From an uncultured Tenacibaculum sp. (GTDB taxonomy: Bacteria; Bacteroidota; Bacteroidia; Flavobacteriales; Flavobacteriaceae), in assembly GCA_947498055.1 (NCBI GenBank), contig CANMJA010000007.1, positions 1 to 64,000 on the forward strand: DNA of 64,000 nucleotides, read 5' to 3'. Each line of letters starts with the position of its first letter. Position 1 is the first letter of the stretch. The translations under genes and the position numbers were made by a program. The notes beneath the pieces are model-generated. The model was not told the origin of the DNA. It made no database searches and saw only the letters and a program-made list of their open reading frames with translations. Below are positions 34,072 to 43,125 of this stretch, piece after piece.

Positions 34072-35264
34072 TATCTTAATTTTGCTGACATTCTTGTTAT
34101 TCCTTCATTATATGCTCTATGTGCTCTATTTTGCTTAGCGTTCTTATAGTTCTGTAAAGCATTTGACCATTGCCCTTTCTTTTCATAAATTTTAGCAATA
34201 TTATAGTACGAACTTGCTCTTACAATATGTGCTTTACTTCCGTTAGCTAAATCTATTGCTTTTCTATTAGCCCATAATGCTTCAGCCTCTTTATTTAATT
34301 TTTGAAAAGCCAAACCTAAATTACTGTATGCTTGTCCGTTTCTATGGTTTAATTCAATTGCATTTTGATATAACGAAACTGCACTTTCTAAATTGCCTGC
34401 ATGGTATTCTTGTTCTCCTTTTCTATTTATTTTAGTAGATTCTCTTTTATCTGAACTAGAAACTACAGAATTATCTCCATCAAATCTATAGTTTCTTAAA
34501 ATAGTTCTTACTCCTTCCCAAGAACTTGCATTTTTAAAATCGCCAACGTTAACAATATTTCCCATTTCATCTATTAAAAAAGGAATCCAAATAGTTCCTT
34601 TTTTTCCTCTTGGCATTGTATAGGTTCTAATTAAAGTATCTCCTATATATATAAACACTTTTGCGCCACTTCTATTAGATAAATTTGCATTGTTTGTAAG
34701 TTCTCTATCTGAATAATTATGCACAGCATATACATACTTTTTCCCTTGCTCTTTTTTGGTTATTGTTATTGTTTCTGGTCCGTAACCATTGGTGTCATCT
34801 ACATCTAAATTAGCTTGAGAAGCTTCTTTTTTATGATAACAAACATAACCGCCTTCATACGATAAATGAGAATCTATATCTTGTGGTGAATTACCCCAGT
34901 TTAGTACAATTCGCATTCCGTCTAATTCATACATTGTTGGACTAATAGCGTAAGTTAATCCATCGCACAAACACTTGGTTACTAAAGGAGAATATCCTTG
35001 TTTTTTTATAATCACAACCACTTCTAAATCGTTTCTAAATTGAGTTGGTATTGTAACTTTACCATTCGAATTGGTATGTTTAGTTACTGAGGTTTCACCA
35101 TTTTTTTGAAAAATAACCTCTGCATTCGGTATTACTTTATCTTTTACAATAGCGCTTAGTACTAAAATTTCTGAAGATGATTGTGCAAAGGTTGCAATAC
35201 TGAAAACGAATGCTACAAATATTAAAAAGTTTTTTTTCATGGTCATTTCAAATATTAATTTCAA
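34071..35264 (-). CDS. DUF2135-type protein with TPR repeats
   Basis: 397 residues with a signal peptide near 12-27 (NFLIFVAFVFSIATFAQ). Residues 30-100 look like a carboxypeptidase-regulatory beta-sandwich. Residues 110-240 contain MRIVLNWGNSPQDIDSHLSY, the DUF2135 (YfaP-like) motif, with YVYAVHNYSDRE. Residues 275-390 form at least three TPRs (AYSNLGLAFQKLNKEAEALW). Probably a periplasmic scaffold. It overlaps the deacetylase gene. A more downstream Met (residue 9) is an equally good start. Confidence 0.75.
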   Translation of the reverse strand: MKLIFEMTMKKNFLIFVAFVFSIATFAQSSSEILVLSAIVKDKVIPNAEVIFQKNGETSVTKHTNSNGKVTIPTQFRNDLEVVVIIKKQGYSPLVTKCLCDGLTYAISPTMYELDGMRIVLNWGNSPQDIDSHLSYEGGYVCYHKKEASQANLDVDDTNGYGPETITITKKEQGKKYVYAVHNYSDRELTNNANLSNRSGAKVFIYIGDTLIRTYTMPRGKKGTIWIPFLIDEMGNIVNVGDFKNASSWEGVRTILRNYRFDGDNSVVSSSDKRESTKINRKGEQEYHAGNLESAVSLYQNAIELNHRNGQAYSNLGLAFQKLNKEAEALWANRKAIDLANGSKAHIVRASSYYNIAKIYEKKGQWSNALQNYKNAKQNRAHRAYNEGITRMSAKLR

Positions 35265-35409
35265 CTTTATTAGTTTTTTATCTTAATTTTTATTCCAAGT
35301 AAAAGTAATTATACTATGTAAATATTTTTAATGGCAATACATATTTGCCTTAATTCAGTAAATAATTGAGGAATTGTTTTAACCGATATAATTTACGCTA
35401 GTAAACAAT

Positions 35410-36417
35410 TTAATTTCTTACTTTATCATATTCTATGAATTTCCACCCATTATTTTTAAAAATTTTTAACCTATATTTTCCTGTTCCTTCTTGAAAGCTT
35501 TGACTTACTTCAGAAAATATTGTATCCTTTTTAATAATTGTATTATGCATGCCTGCAGATCCATATTCATTTTGCAAAAAAAACAAAGATGATTTTCCTT
35601 TATAATTATTATCATAAACAAATGAATAATTTCCTTCTGATTTAATTAAAAAATACTCCCCACAAAAACACCCAGAAAGCTCTTCGGTTAAAGTTCCTGT
35701 TTTTTTAAGGAAGTTATCTGCTATTAAAAAATTGATTATTGAATTATTGAATTTCTTTTTTTTGTTACTTGTTATCTTATAAACATTTTCTCCAAAAATG
35801 ATTAATTCTCTGTTATTATAAATAATTTTTACATAATTAGCCCATTTACAGTAATCTTGCCATTTTTTTCGTTTTGCTTCTGCCCTCTTTTTTGGTCTTT
35901 CAAACTTTGTAATACTTAAAATTTCAACATCGCTTATTGAATTTAGATGTATTTGTTCTATAACATTTAAATCATTGTCATAAACATTATGCGTACCTTT
36001 TAACAATAAACCTTTTGTTTTCTCTATTTTATTAAAATTTGCAGGAGTTAATTCAGCTATTTTCTCTACATCTAAATCAAAATGAGTATCAGATGTTAAA
36101 AAGCCATTAAATACATATCCTGATTTATTGGTATTCCCAATTTTTACTTTTACCCAATAACCCGATATTTTTTTCCCTTCATCAGTAATTGTTAGTTCTT
36201 GATTTGTTGTAGTAATAATTTCAACCTCTGTACCATAAGCAAACTTATGAATTACTTTACCATGGGGTTTATCTCTACATAAAAGTCCACTTTTCGCTGT
36301 TACAAATCTAGTTTCCCTATATTCTTGATCTTTATTTATTTTTTCTTTTATCAATTTAAAATTCCAAAATGAAATGGATAATAACAAAATAAGAATCGTA
36401 TTAGTTCTGTATTTCAT
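35410..36417 (-). CDS. SH3-domain exported protein
   Basis: 335 residues with an N-terminal membrane or signal segment (TNTILILLLSISFW). Residues 40-110 form a bacterial SH3 (SH3b) module: SGLLCRDKPHGKVIHKFAYG, then YWVKVKIGNTNKSGYVFNGF. The remainder is a beta-rich domain of unknown type. It overlaps the YARHG gene by 17 bases. SH3b domains usually bind cell-wall peptides. Confidence 0.75.
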   Translation of the reverse strand: MKYRTNTILILLLSISFWNFKLIKEKINKDQEYRETRFVTAKSGLLCRDKPHGKVIHKFAYGTEVEIITTTNQELTITDEGKKISGYWVKVKIGNTNKSGYVFNGFLTSDTHFDLDVEKIAELTPANFNKIEKTKGLLLKGTHNVYDNDLNVIEQIHLNSISDVEILSITKFERPKKRAEAKRKKWQDYCKWANYVKIIYNNRELIIFGENVYKITSNKKKKFNNSIINFLIADNFLKKTGTLTEELSGCFCGEYFLIKSEGNYSFVYDNNYKGKSSLFFLQNEYGSAGMHNTIIKKDTIFSEVSQSFQEGTGKYRLKIFKNNGWKFIEYDKVRN

Positions 36418-37306
36418 ATTTAATTTTTTCTTTATTAAATTTAAAAAATAGTTCTTTTTTTAATTGACATTTATCTTCCCAACTTTTTACAATAATAGTT
36501 TCGTTATCGATAAAAAATTCTAATAAAGGGTAAAAAGAAGAAAAATCACAATCTTTATTTGAAGATTTAAAATTATCTTCCCAATTATCTGGAAAAATAG
36601 CTGTTTCTAACCTAGATATTTGATTATTCTTAACTGTATATGTGCTAAAACTATTTCCATCTCCTACAATATCATTCGTAAGAATAAAAAATGTATTCTT
36701 ATCAATATTAATCACTAGAAATTCCCAGACTCCATCTACTACTTGAACAAATAAATGATTATCATTTATAAATCTTTTTTGCATCATTCCTGAATTGTCA
36801 TTTGTTAAGTAACCCATTTTCTTACAATTCTCAACATATTTAATTCTATCCTCTTTAGACCAATCCCAAGATCCCATTGATTTTTTAGGTAAAAGAGATA
36901 AAAGGTCAAGAGTTTTAATTCTTGATGCATTCAATTTCTTTTGTTTTTCTACTTTTTTAATAAAATTTACTTTTAGTTCTTCTTCTTTAGATAGTTTGAT
37001 TTCACCTATTGATTTATTTCCTTTATACCAATCAAATTGATGAAAATATGTATCTAATTCTTTACTTTTAAATTTATAACCTTGCCTTGCAAAAAAGGTA
37101 TTTCGTAAGTATCGTAGTTCTTTCAATGATTTACTATACATTTCTGCTTTAAAAGTATAGCCTAACTCTTCTTGAGCAAAAAAGTTAAATGAAATAAAGA
37201 ATAAAAGTAGCATGAATACTAATTTTTGCATTTTATAATATTGATTATCAAAAGTAAAAAAATCATATTTATATATCACATACAACACATATCTGCCTTC
37301 ATTCAA
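36401..37306 (-). CDS. YARHG-domain exported protein
   Basis: 301 residues as annotated. An internal Met at about residue 26 (MQKLVFMLLLFFISFNFFA) begins a clear signal peptide and is the more likely start. The domain that follows, LRYLRNTFFARQGYKFKSKE and FHQFDWYKGN, is a YARHG domain, thought to act in the envelope. The C-terminal half is beta-rich. It is followed by the SH3 gene. Confidence 0.75.
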   Translation of the reverse strand: MNEGRYVLYVIYKYDFFTFDNQYYKMQKLVFMLLLFFISFNFFAQEELGYTFKAEMYSKSLKELRYLRNTFFARQGYKFKSKELDTYFHQFDWYKGNKSIGEIKLSKEEELKVNFIKKVEKQKKLNASRIKTLDLLSLLPKKSMGSWDWSKEDRIKYVENCKKMGYLTNDNSGMMQKRFINDNHLFVQVVDGVWEFLVINIDKNTFFILTNDIVGDGNSFSTYTVKNNQISRLETAIFPDNWEDNFKSSNKDCDFSSFYPLLEFFIDNETIIVKSWEDKCQLKKELFFKFNKEKIKYEIQN

Positions 37307-37318
37307 TGAATAATTGAT

Positions 37319-40090
37319 TTATATCTCTAACAATTTCTTCACTTGTTTTTTTACTGCATTTATTTTTTGTAATTGCTGTAAAGAGATTAAAATTTTATTT
37401 GGTATGGGTTTTTGAACGATTTGCAACACTTCATAATAATGATGTAATACTTTACTAAAGCTTTTAGGTAAATTATTTACATCTATGTCTACTAAAATAG
37501 TTTCAATAGTTTTATATAATACATCTACATACACATCTTGTATTTGCAACAAACGATCAAACTGTTCAATAACTCTTACCATTGGTATAGGATGATGTTT
37601 ATTCGCAACCATTTTAGAAACCGTTGTTGTAAATTCTTCTAAATTTAAATAATTGTTTTCTATAAGTATAGATAACCAATCGAAAGCTGCTGATCTAATA
37701 GGAGATTTTCCATTAAACAAACTTAAAGTAAGAAATAAAACTCCTGCTTTTTTTAAAGGTAAAGGATATTGCGCATTATATTTTACTACTTCTAAAACAG
37801 ATTTAGATTCATTAGCTTCCATATCTGAAAGATATTTATAAGCTCTTAGTATTAAATTAAAAAATAATGGCTCTTGTAACATCCCATCTCTTAAAAACCA
37901 ATGATGTACATCTGCTATTATAAACTCCTGATTGGTTAAATAATGTTCGAAATAACTGTTTTTTAAAAAAACAGTTTTACTTACTTCATAAGGTTGCTCA
38001 AAATCCATTTTTAAAGTAGCCCAACTATATTTCCCTTCTTCTGAATATCTATGTCCTAACTCCCAATTCCAAATAGAAGAAACTGGTTCTAACCAATTTT
38101 CTTTTTTATACTTTGTTATTAATATAGAAATTGCTTCCTCTGGATTTTTAAGCATATACGCTGTAAACCAAATTGAAGGTGATTTTTTTATCTTTTTTTT
38201 ATTGAAAATCGCTTTTTCGTCTAATAAATAACTTAAGATATCATGATATTCTGAAGTCGGTTTTAAATTAAAAATTGCACTTTTATTCAATCTAGAAATA
38301 GCCATACAGAAATCAGTTTCATCTGGTTGTTTTTTAGCAACCTCGTAAACTTCTAGTCGTTTAAAAAAAATAGTCCCTTCTATTTCAAAGTTTGTATGTG
38401 TAGGTGTACTTAATAAAGGTAAAACTACTTTTTTACTATGAATTTGCTCACTTATATAACTAACTCTTTTAAATTGACTAAAAATAGAAAACCATCTGTT
38501 AGCTGTATAAGAATATCGCTCGTCACTTTTTACTAATTCCTTTAAACTTTCAAGTTCTATTTCAACTGTATATGGATTAGAAGAAAGCCACATACAAATT
38601 AATTTAGCTACTACTAAATGGTGTACTCCTACTCGAGCTGTTATTTCTAAATATTGCTCTTCAGCTATTTTTTTAGCTTGCTTTAAAGCTGGTTTTAATT
38701 TTTGAAGATGTGTTTCTTTTAAATAAGAGTATCGCAATAAAGACTCTAAAAATAATTCATAATCTAATGCATTGTTACTCTTTAATACTTTAGATACTAG
38801 AAAAATAAAATCATCTTCGTTAGCTATGTAAGCTATCTTATTTTTATTTACACAAGGCTTCTGAATGTATTCCTCTTCTTTATAAGGTGTGTAAAAAACT
38901 GATTTTGTGGTTAAACTATCATCTAATAAATGACTTAAAGAAGATTTCACTTCTGTATGCATGGTATCTACAAACGGTATTAAAGCTTCTTTAACGTCTT
39001 CGTTCTTTTCTTTTAAAAGGTCAAAGATTTTTTTTGCTGCTATTTGTAGCGTATTATCTTCTTGTAAAAAAATAGGAGCTAATTGTATACATGTAGGTTT
39101 AATTAAGCTGTTGTTCTTTTTAATTCCTTTACATAACATTCCTAAAGCAATTTTCAATCCGCCAGTTAGTTTTTCTCTATACACAATACCATCTAAAGAA
39201 TTTATAAAAAGGTTCCAATTGAATGAAGAAGTATTTGTTAGTTTCTTTAACTGTTGTAATCCAAAATTCACTAGTAAATTTCGATCGTTATACAACAATT
39301 GAATTAATTGATTTTGAAAATCAATATTTTCTTCTATACTAAAAAGCAGGTCTCTATAAATATTTTTAGACCAGCCATGTGTTGTTTGCTTTAATATAGG
39401 ATTATTAAATGCATCAAATAATTTTTGTTGGATAACTTCTCTAGAAATATGGTTTGTATTTACCAACTCTATAATCATAGCACCAATATTAAACTCACGT
39501 TCCATATAAAAAGCTCCATCTACCCCTAATTCCATTTCAAAGACAGCCATTAAAATATCTAATGTAAAATCATCTTTCGGAAAAAAAGAAGCAAATTTTT
39601 CACTAGCTTCCTTTGTTAAGTTTTTAGAATAACTAGAGGCATGCCATACATTAAATCTTACTAAACAAGCAGCAAATATTTGACGATCTAAAGGTACTTT
39701 ACCTCTTTTATATAACTCATAAATTACTTTATAAGGTATTCTTGTTAAATAACTAGTTGGTGCCGCTATTTCTGCTTTTATTTCTTTGTATTTCTGAATT
39801 GGATTTTCTAAATCATAATAAACAAGTAATTCTTTAACATCTTCTTCATCTAATAAAGGTAAGTCTATTTTTAAATCTTTAATTCTTGTAATGCTAACAT
39901 AACTCATGGTTACAAAACGAAGTATTAAATATTGTTTTCGTGTAAAATTTTGGGTAGAAATTGTACTTATATAATCATTTAATGTTTTTCTATCTTCCCA
40001 TTCGTATTCTTCACTTTTTATCCATTTACAAGTACCAGTAACTTCTTCATTTTTTATTCGTTCCTCAAATTCTTTACAAATAACATTCAT
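37319..40090 (-). CDS. Large helical-repeat protein, partner of SWIM protein (DUF6493-like)
   Basis: 923 residues without signal peptide, almost all helical, like an alpha-solenoid. The pattern resembles the large uncharacterised proteins (DUF6493-like) commonly encoded next to SWIM-finger proteins in Bacteroidetes and related to the YehI-type genes of MoxR/VWA/SWIM systems. No MoxR or VWA gene is present here. It overlaps the SWIM gene by 4 bases, which implies a stable complex. Family name is given with moderate confidence. Confidence 0.65.
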   Translation of the reverse strand: MNVICKEFEERIKNEEVTGTCKWIKSEEYEWEDRKTLNDYISTISTQNFTRKQYLILRFVTMSYVSITRIKDLKIDLPLLDEEDVKELLVYYDLENPIQKYKEIKAEIAAPTSYLTRIPYKVIYELYKRGKVPLDRQIFAACLVRFNVWHASSYSKNLTKEASEKFASFFPKDDFTLDILMAVFEMELGVDGAFYMEREFNIGAMIIELVNTNHISREVIQQKLFDAFNNPILKQTTHGWSKNIYRDLLFSIEENIDFQNQLIQLLYNDRNLLVNFGLQQLKKLTNTSSFNWNLFINSLDGIVYREKLTGGLKIALGMLCKGIKKNNSLIKPTCIQLAPIFLQEDNTLQIAAKKIFDLLKEKNEDVKEALIPFVDTMHTEVKSSLSHLLDDSLTTKSVFYTPYKEEEYIQKPCVNKNKIAYIANEDDFIFLVSKVLKSNNALDYELFLESLLRYSYLKETHLQKLKPALKQAKKIAEEQYLEITARVGVHHLVVAKLICMWLSSNPYTVEIELESLKELVKSDERYSYTANRWFSIFSQFKRVSYISEQIHSKKVVLPLLSTPTHTNFEIEGTIFFKRLEVYEVAKKQPDETDFCMAISRLNKSAIFNLKPTSEYHDILSYLLDEKAIFNKKKIKKSPSIWFTAYMLKNPEEAISILITKYKKENWLEPVSSIWNWELGHRYSEEGKYSWATLKMDFEQPYEVSKTVFLKNSYFEHYLTNQEFIIADVHHWFLRDGMLQEPLFFNLILRAYKYLSDMEANESKSVLEVVKYNAQYPLPLKKAGVLFLTLSLFNGKSPIRSAAFDWLSILIENNYLNLEEFTTTVSKMVANKHHPIPMVRVIEQFDRLLQIQDVYVDVLYKTIETILVDIDVNNLPKSFSKVLHHYYEVLQIVQKPIPNKILISLQQLQKINAVKKQVKKLLEI

Positions 40091-41454
40091 AATTCAAATT
40101 CGTTTAATAATTGTTCTAATTCTTTTTCTGTATTCTTCTTTATTATTTTAGTTGCTAGTATGTGCTTGCAATCGCCTCGTTTATTTTGATTAGTAGCATG
40201 CCATGTACATGTGCAACGTGCTTCTTTAGGAGTAATTAAAACACTATGATACACATTACTTCCTTTTACGCTCATTTCTATCTTCTCATCAGAATTAGAA
40301 ATCCATTTACAATGTCCTTTTTTTATTAATTGTAAGGCGTTTTTATATCTTGGGTTTAACCGTTCTATATTAGTTAGTTTGAAAGGTAATTTTCTGTAAT
40401 AATACTTTTTTTCTGCTAAATCATAGCCTAGTAATCCCATTACCGAAAGTCGAGTTGCTATACTTTTAAAATTAGAAGTAGAAAGTGTTTTTAATAAAGG
40501 TGTTTCTAAAGTAAACTCTTCATTTATTTGTGCATAAGTATCTAATTTTTGAATCCATTCTTCAGGAATTTCTTCTACTAAATTTTCTAATGTATTTCCT
40601 TCACCCGAAAAACCTCTCCAAAAACTTCTAGATAATATCATGGTAAAACGAACATTAGCCAATTCAAACTGAAAAGCTGTTCCATTTTCAGATTCAGGAG
40701 TATAAATAATCATTTTTTTAGCTAAAGGCAGTATATTTTCTACCAATCGTAAACGATGAATACCACCAATACAAATACTATTATTCGATTTTATAGGAGA
40801 TAAAAAAGGTCTTTTCCCTCTAAAACTCATGTAATAATCGTCTTTTACACCTCCTTTTGGTATGGCTTTAAACAATAATTGTATTTGTAATTTATCTAAT
40901 ACAACTTTCTCTTTCATACTAGCACTCAGTAATTGTACTGCTGCCATTCCTTTAATCCATCTAAGTGGAAGTGATACTTTTTTTTCTACTATTTTTTGGT
41001 CTTTGTTCTGTAATACAAATTCCTTTTTTCCTACAGAAAAAAAGACTTTTTCTTCTTTTTGTATTTTACTTAGTGCAGCAATCATTTCAGTATTAAAATC
41101 CACATTGGTAGTACCTAACTGTAAAAATTCACCATCTAATGCTTTTGGCAAAAGAGTTACTTTACCGTATACACTACAACAGGAAGAAAATGCTTCTAAT
41201 CGTAATTTATTTCCACCAGCTGTAATTACAGGGTCTCTCAACAAACTACTATTAGGCATAAAATTTGCTGCTACTATTTTAGAAAGAGTTAACAAACTAC
41301 GAGCTATTACATAAGGTTCGTTTAATTTTCCCCAAAAAAAACAAGGAGCTTCTTTTTCTTTAAAAGATTCGTTGTAATGAGATAAAAACAGATTACTTTT
41401 ATCTTTATTTCTAATAATTGTTGAAGGTTCGTTGTATTTATAAGTAACATCCAT
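40087..41454 (-). CDS. SWIM zinc-finger protein
   Basis: 455 residues. A C-terminal SWIM finger is visible as CTCTWHATNQNKRGDCKHI (about 418-436), the CxC...CxH pattern that binds zinc and usually nucleic acid or protein. The N-terminal 400 residues match the general form of the YehQ-like SWIM family. Co-translated with the 923-residue protein. The upstream gene run begins at promoter copy 3, which links this pair to the RNA-repair island regulation. Confidence 0.85.
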   Translation of the reverse strand: MDVTYKYNEPSTIIRNKDKSNLFLSHYNESFKEKEAPCFFWGKLNEPYVIARSLLTLSKIVAANFMPNSSLLRDPVITAGGNKLRLEAFSSCCSVYGKVTLLPKALDGEFLQLGTTNVDFNTEMIAALSKIQKEEKVFFSVGKKEFVLQNKDQKIVEKKVSLPLRWIKGMAAVQLLSASMKEKVVLDKLQIQLLFKAIPKGGVKDDYYMSFRGKRPFLSPIKSNNSICIGGIHRLRLVENILPLAKKMIIYTPESENGTAFQFELANVRFTMILSRSFWRGFSGEGNTLENLVEEIPEEWIQKLDTYAQINEEFTLETPLLKTLSTSNFKSIATRLSVMGLLGYDLAEKKYYYRKLPFKLTNIERLNPRYKNALQLIKKGHCKWISNSDEKIEMSVKGSNVYHSVLITPKEARCTCTWHATNQNKRGDCKHILATKIIKKNTEKELEQLLNEFEL

Positions 41455-41632
41455 TATATTTCTACATTGTTTTTATAACGGTCTAGTGTATCAAATGTAG
41501 CGTGCAAAAAGATACTAACTTTCGGCTTAGCACTGAGCCAAATTTTTATATTTTGTTTTTATTCTTTTTCAAAAGCCAAATTTAAAAATCTGGAGATTTT
41601 AGTAAACACGTACTAAACAGGGAATAAATTTA

Positions 41633-41944
41633 CTACAAATTAAAACGATGTTTTCTATAAAGCGCAAAACAAATGATACTCATCAAACCAAAAGGCAGAG
41701 TCAATGCAACATTAAACATAAAGGAGAAAAATTTACTCCATCCTAAATTTGCGGCACCAAAATTAAACTGAAAAATTATATAGCCTACAATAAGTAATAT
41801 TAAACTAATATTGAAGTAGACAACTTCCACTTTCAGCATTTTTTTAAAAGAAAGAACCAAGGAATATATTCCCCATATATTTAACAATATAACAAGTATG
41901 GTAAACTCATTAACACACTCTTTAATAAATGATAGTTCACTCAT
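41633..41944 (-). CDS. Small four-helix membrane protein
   Basis: 103 residues with four hydrophobic helices (VNEFTILVILLNIWGIYSLV, VVYFNISLILLIVGYIIF, WSKFFSFMFNVALTL, PFGLMSIICFALY). No family recognised. It lies between the SWIM gene and the 230-residue gene. Confidence 0.6.
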   Translation of the reverse strand: MSELSFIKECVNEFTILVILLNIWGIYSLVLSFKKMLKVEVVYFNISLILLIVGYIIFQFNFGAANLGWSKFFSFMFNVALTLPFGLMSIICFALYRKHRFNL

Positions 41945-42070
41945 AAATTAGATATTTTAAAGTGAAAATATAATTTTAGGTTTATTAAAACAAACAAAAG
42001 GAGTTTCTCTGATTATATTTCACTGAAAACAGTGTTCTCTGAAGGTAGTTTCAAACTACTATCCCTAAAA

Positions 42071-42763
42071 TTAATCTAAAAAAGGTTCTACAAAACCTAT
42101 AAACTCTAAATTACTTTTTTTCCAGCGAGCACCGTGTCCAGAGGGAACTCTAATTTCGTAAACTAATTCGTGTTTGTAATGATAAAAAACATTCCACCAG
42201 GTTTTATTTTGTAACATATCTGTTAAAACGATTCGTACTTTTTCTTCTTTTTCTTTTGGGTTTCCTGTTATTGTTCCCCAAAAATTATCTTCACTTCGTT
42301 CTGCATGTTTTTCAAAAGCTCGTACTACTTTCGATACTTGCGAATTATATGGTTGAAAACTAGCAATTAACAAATCTGCTTGTAAAGGAGGTATACCATC
42401 TGCATTTTGAATAGTTGCAGAAGTAACTCTCTGCCCTAAAAGCAATAAAATATGCTTAAAACTGATGCAATTCATCGTTTTCACAAACTCCTCTTTTATA
42501 TTTTCTACATCTAAAAAATCAGAAAAAAACAGTTCTAATATTTCTTTAAAAGGCAAAAAAGAATCGTGTAACAATGGTGTTGTTTCTTCTTTAAATAAAG
42601 GTTTTAGTAATTGTTTAGGTACTCCGTTTCTATTGTATTCCAATAATTTTTCTGAGAACTTTACAAGAATTTCCTCTAAAAAAAAATCCTTATACTCTTC
42701 TTGCCATTCTTTAGAAAAAAAGAATTTTGTTTGTTGTAATATTTTTGCTAATTGCTTTTTCAT
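42071..42763 (-). CDS. Uncharacterised protein under the shared palindromic promoter
   Basis: 230 residues, soluble and helical, with a conserved-looking centre (FKHILLLLGQRVTSATIQNA, then GIPPLQADLLIASFQPYN) and a basic C-terminal region (VPSGHGARWKKSNLEFIGF). I cannot assign a family. Its start codon follows palindromic promoter copy 3 by about 55 bases, the same element that precedes the TPR-exonuclease genes and the split tRNA region. It is therefore a likely member of the RNA-repair regulon. Confidence 0.6.
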   Translation of the reverse strand: MKKQLAKILQQTKFFFSKEWQEEYKDFFLEEILVKFSEKLLEYNRNGVPKQLLKPLFKEETTPLLHDSFLPFKEILELFFSDFLDVENIKEEFVKTMNCISFKHILLLLGQRVTSATIQNADGIPPLQADLLIASFQPYNSQVSKVVRAFEKHAERSEDNFWGTITGNPKEKEEKVRIVLTDMLQNKTWWNVFYHYKHELVYEIRVPSGHGARWKKSNLEFIGFVEPFLD

Positions 42764-43125
42764 TTTAATTTTCTTTATCTTTTCTTTCTCATAACAATAC
42801 TACAAATATCTTAATAAAATGCGCATCCTTTTTGCGTAACAATTATTTTTTTCTAAAAAAATAATTATAGTACTCTTGCAGTGAATAATTTCATTTCGGT
42901 TTCGCTCAATGACCAATAACAAGTAACTGAATAAAATCGAATAAACAAATCATGCTAGCTGAGCGAAGTCGAAGCTACAACTAATTTCATTTCGGTTTCG
43001 CTCAATGACCATAAAAAAGATAAATAATCGATGATAAAAGTAATTTTGCATAACTTTAACAATACTTCATTAAACCTTTACGGAACTTCGTAGTCTTAAG
43101 TAGAATTATTTATCAACTAATTTCA
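42764..43125. other. Intergenic region: promoter copy 3 and flavobacterial repeats
   Basis: Besides promoter copy 3, it contains two direct copies of ATTTCATTTCGGTTTCGCTC followed by AATGACC (about 42889-42913 and 42982-43010), and GCTGAGCGAAGTCGAAGC (about 42959-42976). A TAATTTTG near 43040-43047 may be the -7 of the TonB receptor promoter. Confidence 0.55.
42786..42838 (-). promoter_or_regulatory. Shared palindromic promoter element, copy 3
   Basis: TGCGCA-N7-TGCGTA (42820-42838), then 10 bases, ATATTTG, TAGTAT, TTATGAGAAA: the same order and spacing as copies 1 and 2. Confidence 0.65.
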
